From assembly GCA_036398095.1 (NCBI GenBank), contig DASWHR010000042.1, forward strand, positions 1 through 49,549: a stretch of 49,549 bases of DNA, read 5' to 3'. Origin of the DNA: DASWHR01 sp036398095. Its GTDB lineage: Bacteria > Actinomycetota > AC-67. The notes under the pieces are model-generated. The model did not search any database and was not told the DNA's origin. It saw only the letters and a program-made list of their open reading frames with translations. Made by a program: the position numbers and the translations under genes. Below are positions 40,061 to 48,555 of this stretch, in pieces; within the stretch, counting starts at the first letter, position 1, and the number at the start of each line of letters is the position of its first letter.

Positions 40061-42682
40061 ATGAAAGCGGCCGATATTCGAAAGACCTTCCTGGACTTCT
40101 TCGCCGAGCGCGAGCATCGCATCGTGCCCTCGTCCTCGCTGATCCCCGACGACCCGACGCTTCTGCTCGCCAACGCGGGAATGAACCAGTTCAAACCCTA
40201 TTTCCTCGGCAAGAAGAAGCCCGACTATGCCCGGGCGGCGTCCGTCCAGAAGTGTGCGCGAACCACCGACATCGAAAACGTCGGGCTCACCGCGCGACAC
40301 CACTCGTTCTTCGAGATGCTCGGCAATTTCTCGTTCGGGGACTACTACAAAGCCGAGGTCACCAAATGGGCGTGGACGCTCGTCACAGAAGGGTTCGGAC
40401 TCGACCCGGATCTGCTGTGGGTCACGGTGTTCGAAACCGACGACGAAGCATTCGAGGCGTGGCGCGACGGCGTCGGCGTCCCCGCGGCCAAGATCGTCCG
40501 GCGCGGGATGGAGGACAACTACTGGTCGATGGGCGTGGCCGGCCCGTGCGGCCCGTGCTCGGAGGTCTTCTACGATCGCGGAGCCAAGTACGGCGACGTG
40601 GACGGATTCCAGGACGGCGACCGGATCATGGAGTTCTGGAACCTCGTGTTCATGGAGAAAGAGCGTGACGGCGATTTCAACATCCTCGGCGACCTGCCGG
40701 CGAAAAACGTGGACACCGGCATGGGATTGGAACGGATGGCTTCAATCGTTCAGCAGGTCGATTCGAACTACGACATCGACATCTTCAAGCCGATCTTCGA
40801 GCGCGCCCAAGAGCTGACGGGGCACCGCTACGGAGACGACCATCGAACCGACGTCAGCCTCCGCATCCTCGCCGACCATGCGCGCACGACCGCATTCCTG
40901 ATCGCCGACGGCGTCTTTCCGACCAACGAAGAGCGGGGTTACGTGTTGCGTCGCATCATGCGGCGCGCCGTTCGCCACGCTCGCATGCTCGGCGTCGAAA
41001 AGCCGGTGCTCGTTGCGCTCTGCGACAGCGTGATCGCCACAATGGGCGACGCCTATCCAGAGCTTCGCGGGGGCCGCGCGCTCATCGAGCAAGTCGCCGG
41101 CGCGGAAGAAGAGCACTTCGGCCACGCGCTCGGCCGGGGACTGATCATGCTCGAGGAAGAAGTCGGCCGGGCGGCCAAAACCAAAACGATTCCCGGTACG
41201 GTCGCGTTCAAACTCCACGACACCTACGGGTTCCCGCTCGAGCTGACATCCGAGATCGTCGCAGAAGCGGGCCTTGAGATCGACCGCGACGAGTTCACGC
41301 GGCTGATGGACGAGCAGCGCGAACGGGCGCGGTCGGCGCGCAAGGACACCTCGGCCGCGAAAGCCGAAGAGGCGCACAAGGCGATCCTCGCCGAGCGAGG
41401 CGCCACCGAGTTCATCGGCTACGCATTCACCGAAGCCGCATCGACGATCCTGGCGCTCGTGCGCGACGGCGACCGCGTTCCTGCCGCGTCGGCCGGCGAC
41501 GACGTCGAAATCGTGCTGGCGCAGACCCCCTTCTATCCGGAGGGAGGCGGTCAGGTCGGCGACACCGGTCTCGTGCGCGTCGACGGCGCTGAGATCGAGA
41601 TCGTGGACACCCAGAAGGTGCTCGGGGACCTGATCGTGCATCGCGGCCGCGTCCGCAGCGGCCAGGTGAAAGCCGGCGCGCCGGCCGAAGCCGTGGTCGA
41701 CGCCGTGCGACGCGCCGCGGTCGCGCGCTCGCACACCGCCACCCACATCCTTCACCAGACGCTGCGCGAGATCCTCGGCGACCACGCCCGGCAGGCCGGC
41801 TCGCTCGTGGACGCCGGGCGCCTCCGCTTCGACTTTCCGCACCAGCAAGCCGTCGAACGCGAGCTCCTCGACCGCGCCGAAGAGCTCGTCAACGCGCGCG
41901 TAGGCGGCGACACGCTCGTGCGGCCGTACGAGACGACCCAGGACTACGCACGCGAGATCGGAGCGATCGCGCTGTTCGGAGAGAAGTACGGCGACATCGT
42001 CCGCGTCGTCGAAATCGGCGACTATTCGGTCGAGCTGTGCGGCGGCACCCACGTCGAACACACCTCGCAGGTCGGCGCGGTCAAGATCCTCGGCGAGGCC
42101 TCGATCGGAGCGAACCTTCGTCGCGTCGAGGCGCTCACCGGCAGCGAGGCGATCGGCAACTGGCGCCACGAACGCGCCGTCCTGGAACACATCGGCGCCC
42201 TGCTTCGCGTCAAGCCCGAGGAAGCGCCGGCGCGCGTCGAGAAGCTCATCGCCGACTTGAAGGCCGCCGAGCAGCAGATCGAAGCGGCGCGGCGCGACAA
42301 GGAGCGAGGAGCGGCCGGCGATCTGGCCAAGGCCGGCGAGCGGATCGGCGACACCCTGCTGCTCGTCGCGCCGCAAGAAGGTCTCGCCGTCGGCGACCTG
42401 CAACGCCTTGCCGTCGCGACCCGGGATGCCACCGGCGGGCCGGCGGTCGTGGTGCTGGCCTCTGCCGCCGGCGGGAAGGCCGGCATCGTCGCGGCGATCA
42501 CCAAGGATGTTGCCTCGCGTGGGATCTCCGCCAAGACCATCCTCGCGCAGGCCGCGCGGGCGATCGGTGGCGGCGCCGGCGGAAAGGACGAAGTGGCGAC
42601 CGGCGGCGGCAACAACCCGGACGGGATCGCCGACGCGCTGCAACTCGCCGGCGACGCCGCTCGCGCGGCGCTCGGTTCGTGA
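40061..42682 (+). CDS. alaS: Alanyl-tRNA synthetase
   Basis: An 873-residue enzyme with all four parts. The class II catalytic core (MKAADIRKTFLDFFAEREH, then FFEMLGNFSFGDYYK, then GMGLERMAS), the tRNA-recognition helices, the editing domain with zinc ligands HTATH and CGGTH, and the C-Ala domain (GGPAVVVLASAAGGKAGIVAAI, then GGGAGGKDEVATGGG). It charges tRNA-Ala and clears mischarged Ser and Gly. ATG 40061 was chosen over the upstream in-frame TTG 40052. Confidence 0.97.
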   Translation: MKAADIRKTFLDFFAEREHRIVPSSSLIPDDPTLLLANAGMNQFKPYFLGKKKPDYARAASVQKCARTTDIENVGLTARHHSFFEMLGNFSFGDYYKAEVTKWAWTLVTEGFGLDPDLLWVTVFETDDEAFEAWRDGVGVPAAKIVRRGMEDNYWSMGVAGPCGPCSEVFYDRGAKYGDVDGFQDGDRIMEFWNLVFMEKERDGDFNILGDLPAKNVDTGMGLERMASIVQQVDSNYDIDIFKPIFERAQELTGHRYGDDHRTDVSLRILADHARTTAFLIADGVFPTNEERGYVLRRIMRRAVRHARMLGVEKPVLVALCDSVIATMGDAYPELRGGRALIEQVAGAEEEHFGHALGRGLIMLEEEVGRAAKTKTIPGTVAFKLHDTYGFPLELTSEIVAEAGLEIDRDEFTRLMDEQRERARSARKDTSAAKAEEAHKAILAERGATEFIGYAFTEAASTILALVRDGDRVPAASAGDDVEIVLAQTPFYPEGGGQVGDTGLVRVDGAEIEIVDTQKVLGDLIVHRGRVRSGQVKAGAPAEAVVDAVRRAAVARSHTATHILHQTLREILGDHARQAGSLVDAGRLRFDFPHQQAVERELLDRAEELVNARVGGDTLVRPYETTQDYAREIGAIALFGEKYGDIVRVVEIGDYSVELCGGTHVEHTSQVGAVKILGEASIGANLRRVEALTGSEAIGNWRHERAVLEHIGALLRVKPEEAPARVEKLIADLKAAEQQIEAARRDKERGAAGDLAKAGERIGDTLLLVAPQEGLAVGDLQRLAVATRDATGGPAVVVLASAAGGKAGIVAAITKDVASRGISAKTILAQAARAIGGGAGGKDEVATGGGNNPDGIADALQLAGDAARAALGS

Positions 42683-42692
42683 CGAGGCTGCC

Positions 42693-43124
42693 ATGATCGC
42701 GCCGATCGGCATCGACCTCGGCACGAAGCGGATCGGGCTGGCCGTCGCGACCGGCTCAGTGGCAACGCCCCATCGCGTCATGCAGCGCTCCGGCGACGAC
42801 GCGGCCGACGCGGCCGTGATCGCCGCCGAAGCGGCCGGCCGCGGAACCGGTCGCGTGGTCCTTGGCTATCCGAAACGGCTCGACGGAACCGCCGGACCGG
42901 CGGCGCAGGCAGCCGAGGAGTTCGCGGCGGCTCTGCGCGACGCCGGCCTCGATGTGGTCCTGTGGGATGAGCGGCTCTCGACCGCCGAAGTCGACAAGAT
43001 GCTCATCGGTTCGGGCGCGCGTCGCGCACGGCGCCGCGAAGTCGTCGACAAGCTTGCCGCGACGGTCATCCTGCAAAACTACCTCGATGCGCATCCCCGC
43101 GAGGAGCCGGGCGAGACGGGGTAA
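42693..43124 (+). CDS. ruvX: YqgF/RuvX family nuclease (rRNA maturation or resolvase-like)
   Basis: A 143-residue RNase H-fold protein: IGIDLGTKRIGLAV with the first Asp, VVLGYPKRLDG, and VVLWDERLSTAEVD with Asp and Glu. The family is implicated in 16S rRNA 5'-end processing and was once proposed as an alternative resolvase. Standard neighbour of alaS and mltG. Its stop codon lies inside a -10-like TAAGGT for mltG. Confidence 0.93.
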   Translation: MIAPIGIDLGTKRIGLAVATGSVATPHRVMQRSGDDAADAAVIAAEAAGRGTGRVVLGYPKRLDGTAGPAAQAAEEFAAALRDAGLDVVLWDERLSTAEVDKMLIGSGARRARRREVVDKLAATVILQNYLDAHPREEPGETG

Positions 43125-43127
43125 GGT
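43122..43127 (+). promoter_or_regulatory. -10-like box before mltG, leaderless arrangement
   Basis: TAAGGT contains the ruvX stop codon and ends 8 bases before the mltG ATG at 43136. Confidence 0.3.
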
Positions 43128-43135
43128 AGTCGCCC

Positions 43136-44218
43136 ATGAGCATCACGGAGCCTCCGGTCGCGCAGATCGAGCCCGCGCCCGAACCCGAGCGGCCGCGTCG
43201 GCGCCGCGGTCTGATCAACTTGCTCATCTTCTTCCTGGCGCTCGCGGCGCTGTTCGGCGCGGGCGCGCTCTACGTTCGTTCGGTCGCCGCCGGCGTTGCC
43301 GGCGCCGGCGTCCCCGTCAAGGTCGTCGTCCCGAAGGGGGCGTCGGCCGCGCGGATCGCCGACCTGCTCGCCTCCAAGGACGTGATCGACAACGCGTGGA
43401 TCTTCAAGCTGGTCGCTCGCCTCGACGGCCGCGCCGGCACGCTCAAGCCCGGCGAGTACGACCTCGAGACCGGCATGAGCTTCTCGGAAGTGCTCGACAC
43501 GCTGGAGGACGGTCCGGTGATCGAACTCGAGCGCGTCACCATCCCCGAGGGCAAAACCGTCGGCGAAGTCGTGGACATCATCCGGCGAAGGACGTCGGTC
43601 TCGGCCTCGGCATTCCAAGCCGAGATCGACAGCGGCCGGTACCGGTTGCCGGTCATGCCTGCCGGCGTCAAGACGCTGGAAGGGCTGCTGTTCCCCAAGA
43701 CATACGACATCCGCAAAGGAACGACTCCCGGTCAGGTGCTGCAGATGATGCTCGACCAGTTCACCGACGAAACGCGCGCGCTCGACTATTCCAGTGCGAA
43801 GGCGAACCTGACGCCCTACCAGGTTGTGGTCGCAGCCAGCTTGATCGAGCGAGAAGCCAAGATCGCCGAAGACCGTCCCAAGATCGCCGGCGTCATCTAC
43901 AACCGGCTCGCGCGCGGGATGCGCTTGCAGATCGATGCGACCGTGCAATACGCGTATCTGATGAAGACCGGCTCGTACAAGTCGCGGCTGACCTATGCCG
44001 ACTACGAGATCGACCACCCCTACAACACCTACCGGATCGACGGATTGCCCCCCGGGCCGATCGCATCGCCCGGCCTCGACTCGATCGTGGCGATGATCGA
44101 GCCGGCGCAGACCGATGCGATCTATTACGTGCTCTGCGACCCGCGAGGCGGGCATGCGTTCGCGAGCAATGCCTCCGAATTCGAGCGTCTCAAGCGCGAG
44201 TGCGCGAGCAAGCGGTGA
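43136..44218 (+). CDS. mltG: Endolytic murein transglycosylase MltG
   Basis: A 360-residue membrane-anchored YceG-fold enzyme. A basic cytoplasmic start is followed by a helix (LINLLIFFLALAALFGAGALYV, about 27-48), a LysM-like subdomain (VVVPKGASAARIADLLASKD) and the catalytic domain with the key Glu in AASLIEREAKIAEDRPKIAGVIYNRL. It cuts nascent glycan strands outside the membrane and so helps end peptidoglycan chains. The stop overlaps the aroE GTG (GTGA). Confidence 0.95.
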   Translation: MSITEPPVAQIEPAPEPERPRRRRGLINLLIFFLALAALFGAGALYVRSVAAGVAGAGVPVKVVVPKGASAARIADLLASKDVIDNAWIFKLVARLDGRAGTLKPGEYDLETGMSFSEVLDTLEDGPVIELERVTIPEGKTVGEVVDIIRRRTSVSASAFQAEIDSGRYRLPVMPAGVKTLEGLLFPKTYDIRKGTTPGQVLQMMLDQFTDETRALDYSSAKANLTPYQVVVAASLIEREAKIAEDRPKIAGVIYNRLARGMRLQIDATVQYAYLMKTGSYKSRLTYADYEIDHPYNTYRIDGLPPGPIASPGLDSIVAMIEPAQTDAIYYVLCDPRGGHAFASNASEFERLKRECASKR

Positions 44219-45072
44219 GTCCGTCACCCACCGCGGCGACGCGCGTCGCGTGCATCATCGGCTGGCCGGCGGCGCGAAGCCTGTCGCCGGTCATCCACAA
44301 CGCCGCGTTCGCCGCCGCGGGGCTCGACTGGGTCTACGTCGCGTTCGGCGTTGCGCCCGACGGCCTTGCCCCCGCCGTCGCGGGTATCCGCGCATTGGGC
44401 ATCGCCGGGGCGAATGTGACGATGCCGCACAAGCAAGCGGTCCTGTCGCTGCTCGACGACGTCTCGCCCGAGGCGGCTCGGATCGGTGCCGTCAACACCA
44501 TCGTCAACGACGACGGCCGTTTGACCGGCTACAACACCGACGGCGCCGGGTTCATGAACTTTCTCACGCTGGACGCGGGCGTGGATCCCAGCGGTGCGGG
44601 CGTGCTTCTTCTGGGCGCCGGGGGGGCCGCGCGCGCGCTGGCCTTCGCGCTGGCCGAGGCTGGGGCTCGCGTGACGGTCGCCGCCCGGAACCAGGATGCG
44701 GCCGCGCGCGTCGCGGCTGCGGCGGGCGGGACCGCCGCCGCGTGGGATGAGCGGGCGGACGCCGCACGGGCCGCGACGGTGATCGTCAACGCGACGCCGG
44801 TCGGCTCCGACGGCGCCGGCCCTGTCGTCGACGCCGAAGCCATTGCGCCCGGGGCCACCGTCGTCGACCTGATCTACGCCCCCGCGAGCACGCCGCTGCT
44901 GGCGGCGGCCGAGGCCCGGGGAGCGGCGGCATTCAACGGCGCGGGCATGCTGATCCATCAAGCGGCCCTGTCGTTCGAGCGCTGGACCGGAACGCCGGCC
45001 CCCCTCGACGCGATGCGGGATGCGATGCGCGCCGCTGCGAAAAGCGCGTCCGGCCATGAATCGATTGCTTAG
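44215..45072 (+). CDS. aroE: Shikimate dehydrogenase
   Basis: A 285-residue NADPH-dependent enzyme of the shikimate pathway (3-dehydroshikimate to shikimate). Seen: GWPAARSLSPVIHNAAF (substrate serines), ANVTMPHK with the catalytic Lys, AVNTIV, GYNTDGAGF with the catalytic Asp, and the NADP loop LLGAGGAARA with AARN after it. GTG 44215 gives a GTGA overlap with mltG and puts the shikimate-binding motif near residue 20, as usual. Confidence 0.94.
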   Translation: MSPSPTAATRVACIIGWPAARSLSPVIHNAAFAAAGLDWVYVAFGVAPDGLAPAVAGIRALGIAGANVTMPHKQAVLSLLDDVSPEAARIGAVNTIVNDDGRLTGYNTDGAGFMNFLTLDAGVDPSGAGVLLLGAGGAARALAFALAEAGARVTVAARNQDAAARVAAAAGGTAAAWDERADAARAATVIVNATPVGSDGAGPVVDAEAIAPGATVVDLIYAPASTPLLAAAEARGAAAFNGAGMLIHQAALSFERWTGTPAPLDAMRDAMRAAAKSASGHESIA

Positions 45073-45079
45073 CGGTCGT

Positions 45080-45085
45080 TATAGT
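45080..45085 (+). promoter_or_regulatory. -10-like box before the pilus genes
   Basis: TATAGT lies just after the aroE stop, about 70 bases before pilB. The leader contains a CCCGAT (45100-45105)/ATCGGG (45112-45117) hairpin. No clear -35 box is seen. Confidence 0.35.
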
Positions 45086-45156
45086 CGGCCCTGCGGGCGC
45101 CCGATATCTTCATCGGGACGGAAAACCGGAGTCACCCCCGGCCGCCCCACCTTGAC

Positions 45157-46839
45157 GTGGCCGCAAAACGATTGAAGCAGCTCCCCGAACTGCTCCTCGA
45201 AGAGGGGCTGGTCAGCGCCGAGCAACTTCAGGAAGCCGCCGCCGAGCAAGCGCGCACCCGAATGTCGCTCTCACGCGTCCTGATCGACCGTGGATTCGTC
45301 CCCGAACATCACCTGGTGAAGACCCTTGCCCACCATATCGGCCTGGAATTCGTCGATTTGGGTGAATACTCGATCGATCCCGGCGTCGTCGCGCTCGTGT
45401 CCGAAAACGTCGTCAAACGCTACGGGGCCCTGCCCATCGCCTACGAGGACGGCAAGCTCGTCGTCGCGATGAGCGATCCGTCCAACGTCTTCGCGCTCGA
45501 CGACATTCGCACGATCACGGGCATGGAGGTCAAACCGGTCATCGCGACGCGAACCGACATTCTCGCGGCGACGAGCCGGTTCAGCCGCATGGACGAATCG
45601 GTGGAGGACATCGCCGCCGCCGCGGCCGACGAGAGCGATCTGGCGGAGGATTTGTCCAAGGTTCGCGAGGTCGTCGAGGACGCGCCGATCGTCAAGCTGG
45701 TCAACCTCCTGGTCACCCAAGCCGTCAACGACCGCGCCTCGGACATTCACATCGAGCCGGGGGAGCGGGACGTGCGGATCCGCTACCGCATCGACGGCGT
45801 CCTTCACGAAGTCATGCGTTCGCCCAAGTCGATCCAGTCGGGCGTGATCTCGCGCCTGAAGATCATGAGCGACATCAACATCGCCGAGCGCCGGATCCCG
45901 CAAGACGGGCGGGTCGGGCTCGTCGTGGGCGGAAAGGCCATCGACTTGCGGGTTGCGACCCTGCCGACGGTCTACGGCGAGAAGGTCGTGCTTCGAATCC
46001 TGGATAAATCCAGCGTTCTGCTCAAGCTGACCGACCTCGGGTTCTCGGACCATAACTACGAGCGATACGAACGTTCGTTTACCAAGCCGTACGGGATGAT
46101 CTTGGTCACCGGACCGACGGGCTCGGGCAAATCCACGACGCTGTACGCGACGCTCAATATCTTGAACACGCCCGACCGGAACACGATCACCGTCGAAGAT
46201 CCGGTCGAGTATCGCCTTGCCGGCATCAACCAGGTTCAGATCAACCAGAAGGCCGGTCTGACGTTCGCCAGCGCGCTGCGGTCGATCCTGCGATCAGACC
46301 CCGACGTCGTGCTGATCGGCGAGATCCGCGACCGCGAGACCGCCCAGATCGCGACCGAGGCTGCGCTCACCGGCCACTTGGTGCTCTCGACGTTGCACAC
46401 CAACAGCGCGCCGGCGGCGATCAGCCGTCTGATCGAGATGGGCATCGAGCCTTTCCTGGTGGCGAGCGCGATCGACTGTGTGCTCGCGCAGCGCCTCATT
46501 CGCGTGCTTTGCGACAAATGCAAGGAGCCCTACGAGCCGACGTCCGACATGCTCTCCCAGTCGCGAATCAAGATCCCCGAAGACCGATATCCGGTCACGT
46601 TGTACCGAGCGGTCGGCTGCAAAGCCTGCGGAAAGACCGGTTTTCGCGGCCGGATGGCCGTCCACGAGGTCATGATCATGACCGAAGAGATCGAGCGTCT
46701 CACCTCCGAACGCCGATCGAGCGAGGAGATCGGCCGGATGGCGATCGAACAAGGCATGCTCACGCTTCGCGACGACGGCGTGCTCAAGGCGATCGACGGC
46801 CGCACCAGCATCGAAGAGCTTCTGCGCGTCATCGTCTGA
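45157..46839 (+). CDS. pilB: Type IV pilus extension ATPase PilB (GspE family)
   Basis: A 560-residue secretion ATPase that powers pilus assembly. An N-terminal MshEN region (LPELLLEEGLVSAEQLQEAA, then SLSRVLIDRGFVPEHHLVKT) fits the 24-residue motif known to bind cyclic di-GMP, in tandem. The rest is the GspE core: ASDIHIEPGERDVRIRYRIDG, Walker A GPTGSGKST, Asp box, Walker B DPDVVLIGEIRD, His box TGHLVLSTLHTN, and a four-cysteine zinc site (CDKCKEPY and CKACGKTG). GTG start. Confidence 0.94.
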   Translation: MAAKRLKQLPELLLEEGLVSAEQLQEAAAEQARTRMSLSRVLIDRGFVPEHHLVKTLAHHIGLEFVDLGEYSIDPGVVALVSENVVKRYGALPIAYEDGKLVVAMSDPSNVFALDDIRTITGMEVKPVIATRTDILAATSRFSRMDESVEDIAAAAADESDLAEDLSKVREVVEDAPIVKLVNLLVTQAVNDRASDIHIEPGERDVRIRYRIDGVLHEVMRSPKSIQSGVISRLKIMSDINIAERRIPQDGRVGLVVGGKAIDLRVATLPTVYGEKVVLRILDKSSVLLKLTDLGFSDHNYERYERSFTKPYGMILVTGPTGSGKSTTLYATLNILNTPDRNTITVEDPVEYRLAGINQVQINQKAGLTFASALRSILRSDPDVVLIGEIRDRETAQIATEAALTGHLVLSTLHTNSAPAAISRLIEMGIEPFLVASAIDCVLAQRLIRVLCDKCKEPYEPTSDMLSQSRIKIPEDRYPVTLYRAVGCKACGKTGFRGRMAVHEVMIMTEEIERLTSERRSSEEIGRMAIEQGMLTLRDDGVLKAIDGRTSIEELLRVIV

Positions 46840-46872
46840 TTCGGCCGGGCCGTCCCGGGCCGGCCCCACATC

Positions 46873-46921
46873 CCCTCTTTGGGTCATATCCGCATGGATG
46901 GGTCCTGCGGCGTAAAGAGGG
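46873..46921 (+). promoter_or_regulatory. Structured leader upstream of the pilT gene
   Basis: CCCTCTTT (46873-46880) and AAAGAGGG (46914-46921) are perfect complements closing a 33-base loop, which itself holds a CCGCA/TGCGG pairing. It lies 51 bases before the GTG start and about 33 after the pilB stop. It could be an attenuator or riboswitch-like element. It does not match the cyclic di-GMP-I consensus well enough to name. Confidence 0.4.
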
Positions 46922-46971
46922 CCTGCCGACGCGCCGACATTGCGATGGACGAACTTCAATCAGGAGGTATC

Positions 46972-48546
46972 GTGCCCGCACCTAAGCCGCTCGGCGAAGT
47001 GCTCGTCGAAGAGCGCGTGATCACGCGCGAACAACTGGCCGACGCGCTCGAACGCCAGAAGGATACCGGACAGTTCCTCGGCAAGATCCTGCTCGAGATG
47101 GGACTGGTCGATGAAGGAACCCTGGTCGAGGCTGTGGCGCGCCAGATCGGCGTCGAATTCGTCGACCTCGCGAAGCGCCGGCCGACCGCCGACGTCGTCG
47201 GCTTGATTCCGACCGACCTCGCCCGCAAGCACGCCGTCGTCCCCGCCGCGATCGAGGGCAACTCCCTCCTGCTCGCGATGGCGGAGCCGACCAATGTCGC
47301 CGCCGTCCGCGAGATCGCCGCAATGACCGGCCTCGAGGTCAAGCCCGCTCTTGCCGTCCGCCGTCACATTCATGCGACCATCGAAGGATTCGCGAGCGGC
47401 ACGTCGCCGTCCGCTCCTACGCTTGAAGAGGAGTTCCTCCGGGAGACCTCGCCGTCCGGCCCGGTCGTCGAGGAAGTCAAAGAGATCCAGATGCACGACC
47501 TGCTCGAGCGCACGCTCGTCGAAGGCGCGTCGGATCTGCATTTGACGGCGGGAGTGCCACCGACGATTCGTGTCAACGGACGCCTCCTCGCCCTGCACGA
47601 CTATCCGATCCTGCATCCGGTCGAAATCCGCCGGCTCGCGTACACCATCCTCACCCAGCGGCAACGCGAAAAGCTGGAGAACGACCTCGAGCTCGACCTG
47701 GCCTACACGCTGCCGGCCCGGGCGCGGTTCCGCGTAAACGTCTACTTTCAGCGCGACGCCATCGGCGCGGCGTTCCGGCTGATCCCGACCTCGATTCGTT
47801 CGGTGAGCGATCTTGGCCTGCCCGCCCGGGTCTCCGAGTTCGCGCGCCTTGCGCGCGGGCTGGTGCTGGTGACGGGTCCGACCGGACACGGCAAGTCCAC
47901 GACCCTCGCGGCGCTGATCGACGTGATCAACACCGAACGCAACGAGCACATCATGACCATCGAGGATCCGATCGAGTACCTGCACCATCACAAGTCTTCA
48001 TTGGTGAACCAGCGCGAAGTTGGTTCCGACACCAAGTCGTTCGCCGGCGCCCTGCGGCATGTGCTGCGCCAAGACCCCGACGTGATCCTGGTCGGCGAGA
48101 TGCGCGACCTGGAGACGATCCAGACGGCGCTGACCGCGGCCGAGACCGGGCATCTTGTCTTCGCCACGCTCCACACGCAGGACGCGCCGCAGACGATCGA
48201 CCGGATCATCGACGTCTTTCCGCCGCATCAGCAGCAGCAGGTGCGGGTGCAACTGGCCGCGTCGCTGCAGGGCATCGTGACGCAGCAGCTCCTGCCGACG
48301 CAGGACGGAACCGGCCGCGTCGCCGCGTGCGAAGTGCTGATCGCCACGCCGGCGGTCCGCAACCTGATCCGGGAAGGCAAGAGCCACATGATCTATTCGT
48401 CGCTGCAAGCGGGCGGCAAGTTCGGCATGCAATCGATGGACCAGGCGCTCGGCGACCTGGTTCGCATGGGACGGATCTCATACCAGCTCGGTCTCGAGCG
48501 CGCGCACAACGCAGAGGACTTCAACAAGCTCTGCGGACGGGGATAG
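46972..48546 (+). CDS. pilT: PilT-type pilus retraction ATPase with fused MshEN domain
   Basis: A 524-residue protein; ordinary PilT is about 350. Residues 1-140 are an MshEN domain with tandem motifs PLGEVLVEERVITREQLADA (from 6) and FLGKILLEMGLVDEGTLVEA (from 35), of the kind that bind cyclic di-GMP. After a short linker the PilT core follows: MHDLLERTLVEGASDLHLTA, PPTIRVNGRLLAL, Walker A GPTGHGKST, DPDVILVGEMRDLETIQTAL (Walker B), TGHLVFATLHTQDAPQTIDR, and the PilT-specific AIRNLIREGK-like helix (PAVRNLIREGKSHMIYSSLQ). AGGAGGT just before GTG 46972 decides the start; ATG 46945 is weaker. Confidence 0.92.
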   Translation: MPAPKPLGEVLVEERVITREQLADALERQKDTGQFLGKILLEMGLVDEGTLVEAVARQIGVEFVDLAKRRPTADVVGLIPTDLARKHAVVPAAIEGNSLLLAMAEPTNVAAVREIAAMTGLEVKPALAVRRHIHATIEGFASGTSPSAPTLEEEFLRETSPSGPVVEEVKEIQMHDLLERTLVEGASDLHLTAGVPPTIRVNGRLLALHDYPILHPVEIRRLAYTILTQRQREKLENDLELDLAYTLPARARFRVNVYFQRDAIGAAFRLIPTSIRSVSDLGLPARVSEFARLARGLVLVTGPTGHGKSTTLAALIDVINTERNEHIMTIEDPIEYLHHHKSSLVNQREVGSDTKSFAGALRHVLRQDPDVILVGEMRDLETIQTALTAAETGHLVFATLHTQDAPQTIDRIIDVFPPHQQQQVRVQLAASLQGIVTQQLLPTQDGTGRVAACEVLIATPAVRNLIREGKSHMIYSSLQAGGKFGMQSMDQALGDLVRMGRISYQLGLERAHNAEDFNKLCGRG

Positions 48547-48555
48547 GAGGAGCGA

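Noticed and set aside
40742..42781. 679-residue open frame on the minus strand
   Set aside because: Antisense to alaS, which has every expected motif.
46873..46980. Cyclic di-GMP-I riboswitch before pilT
   Set aside because: Some resemblance in the 3' part (GCGTAAAG, GGGCC), but the conserved 5' half is not found. Kept only as a structured leader.
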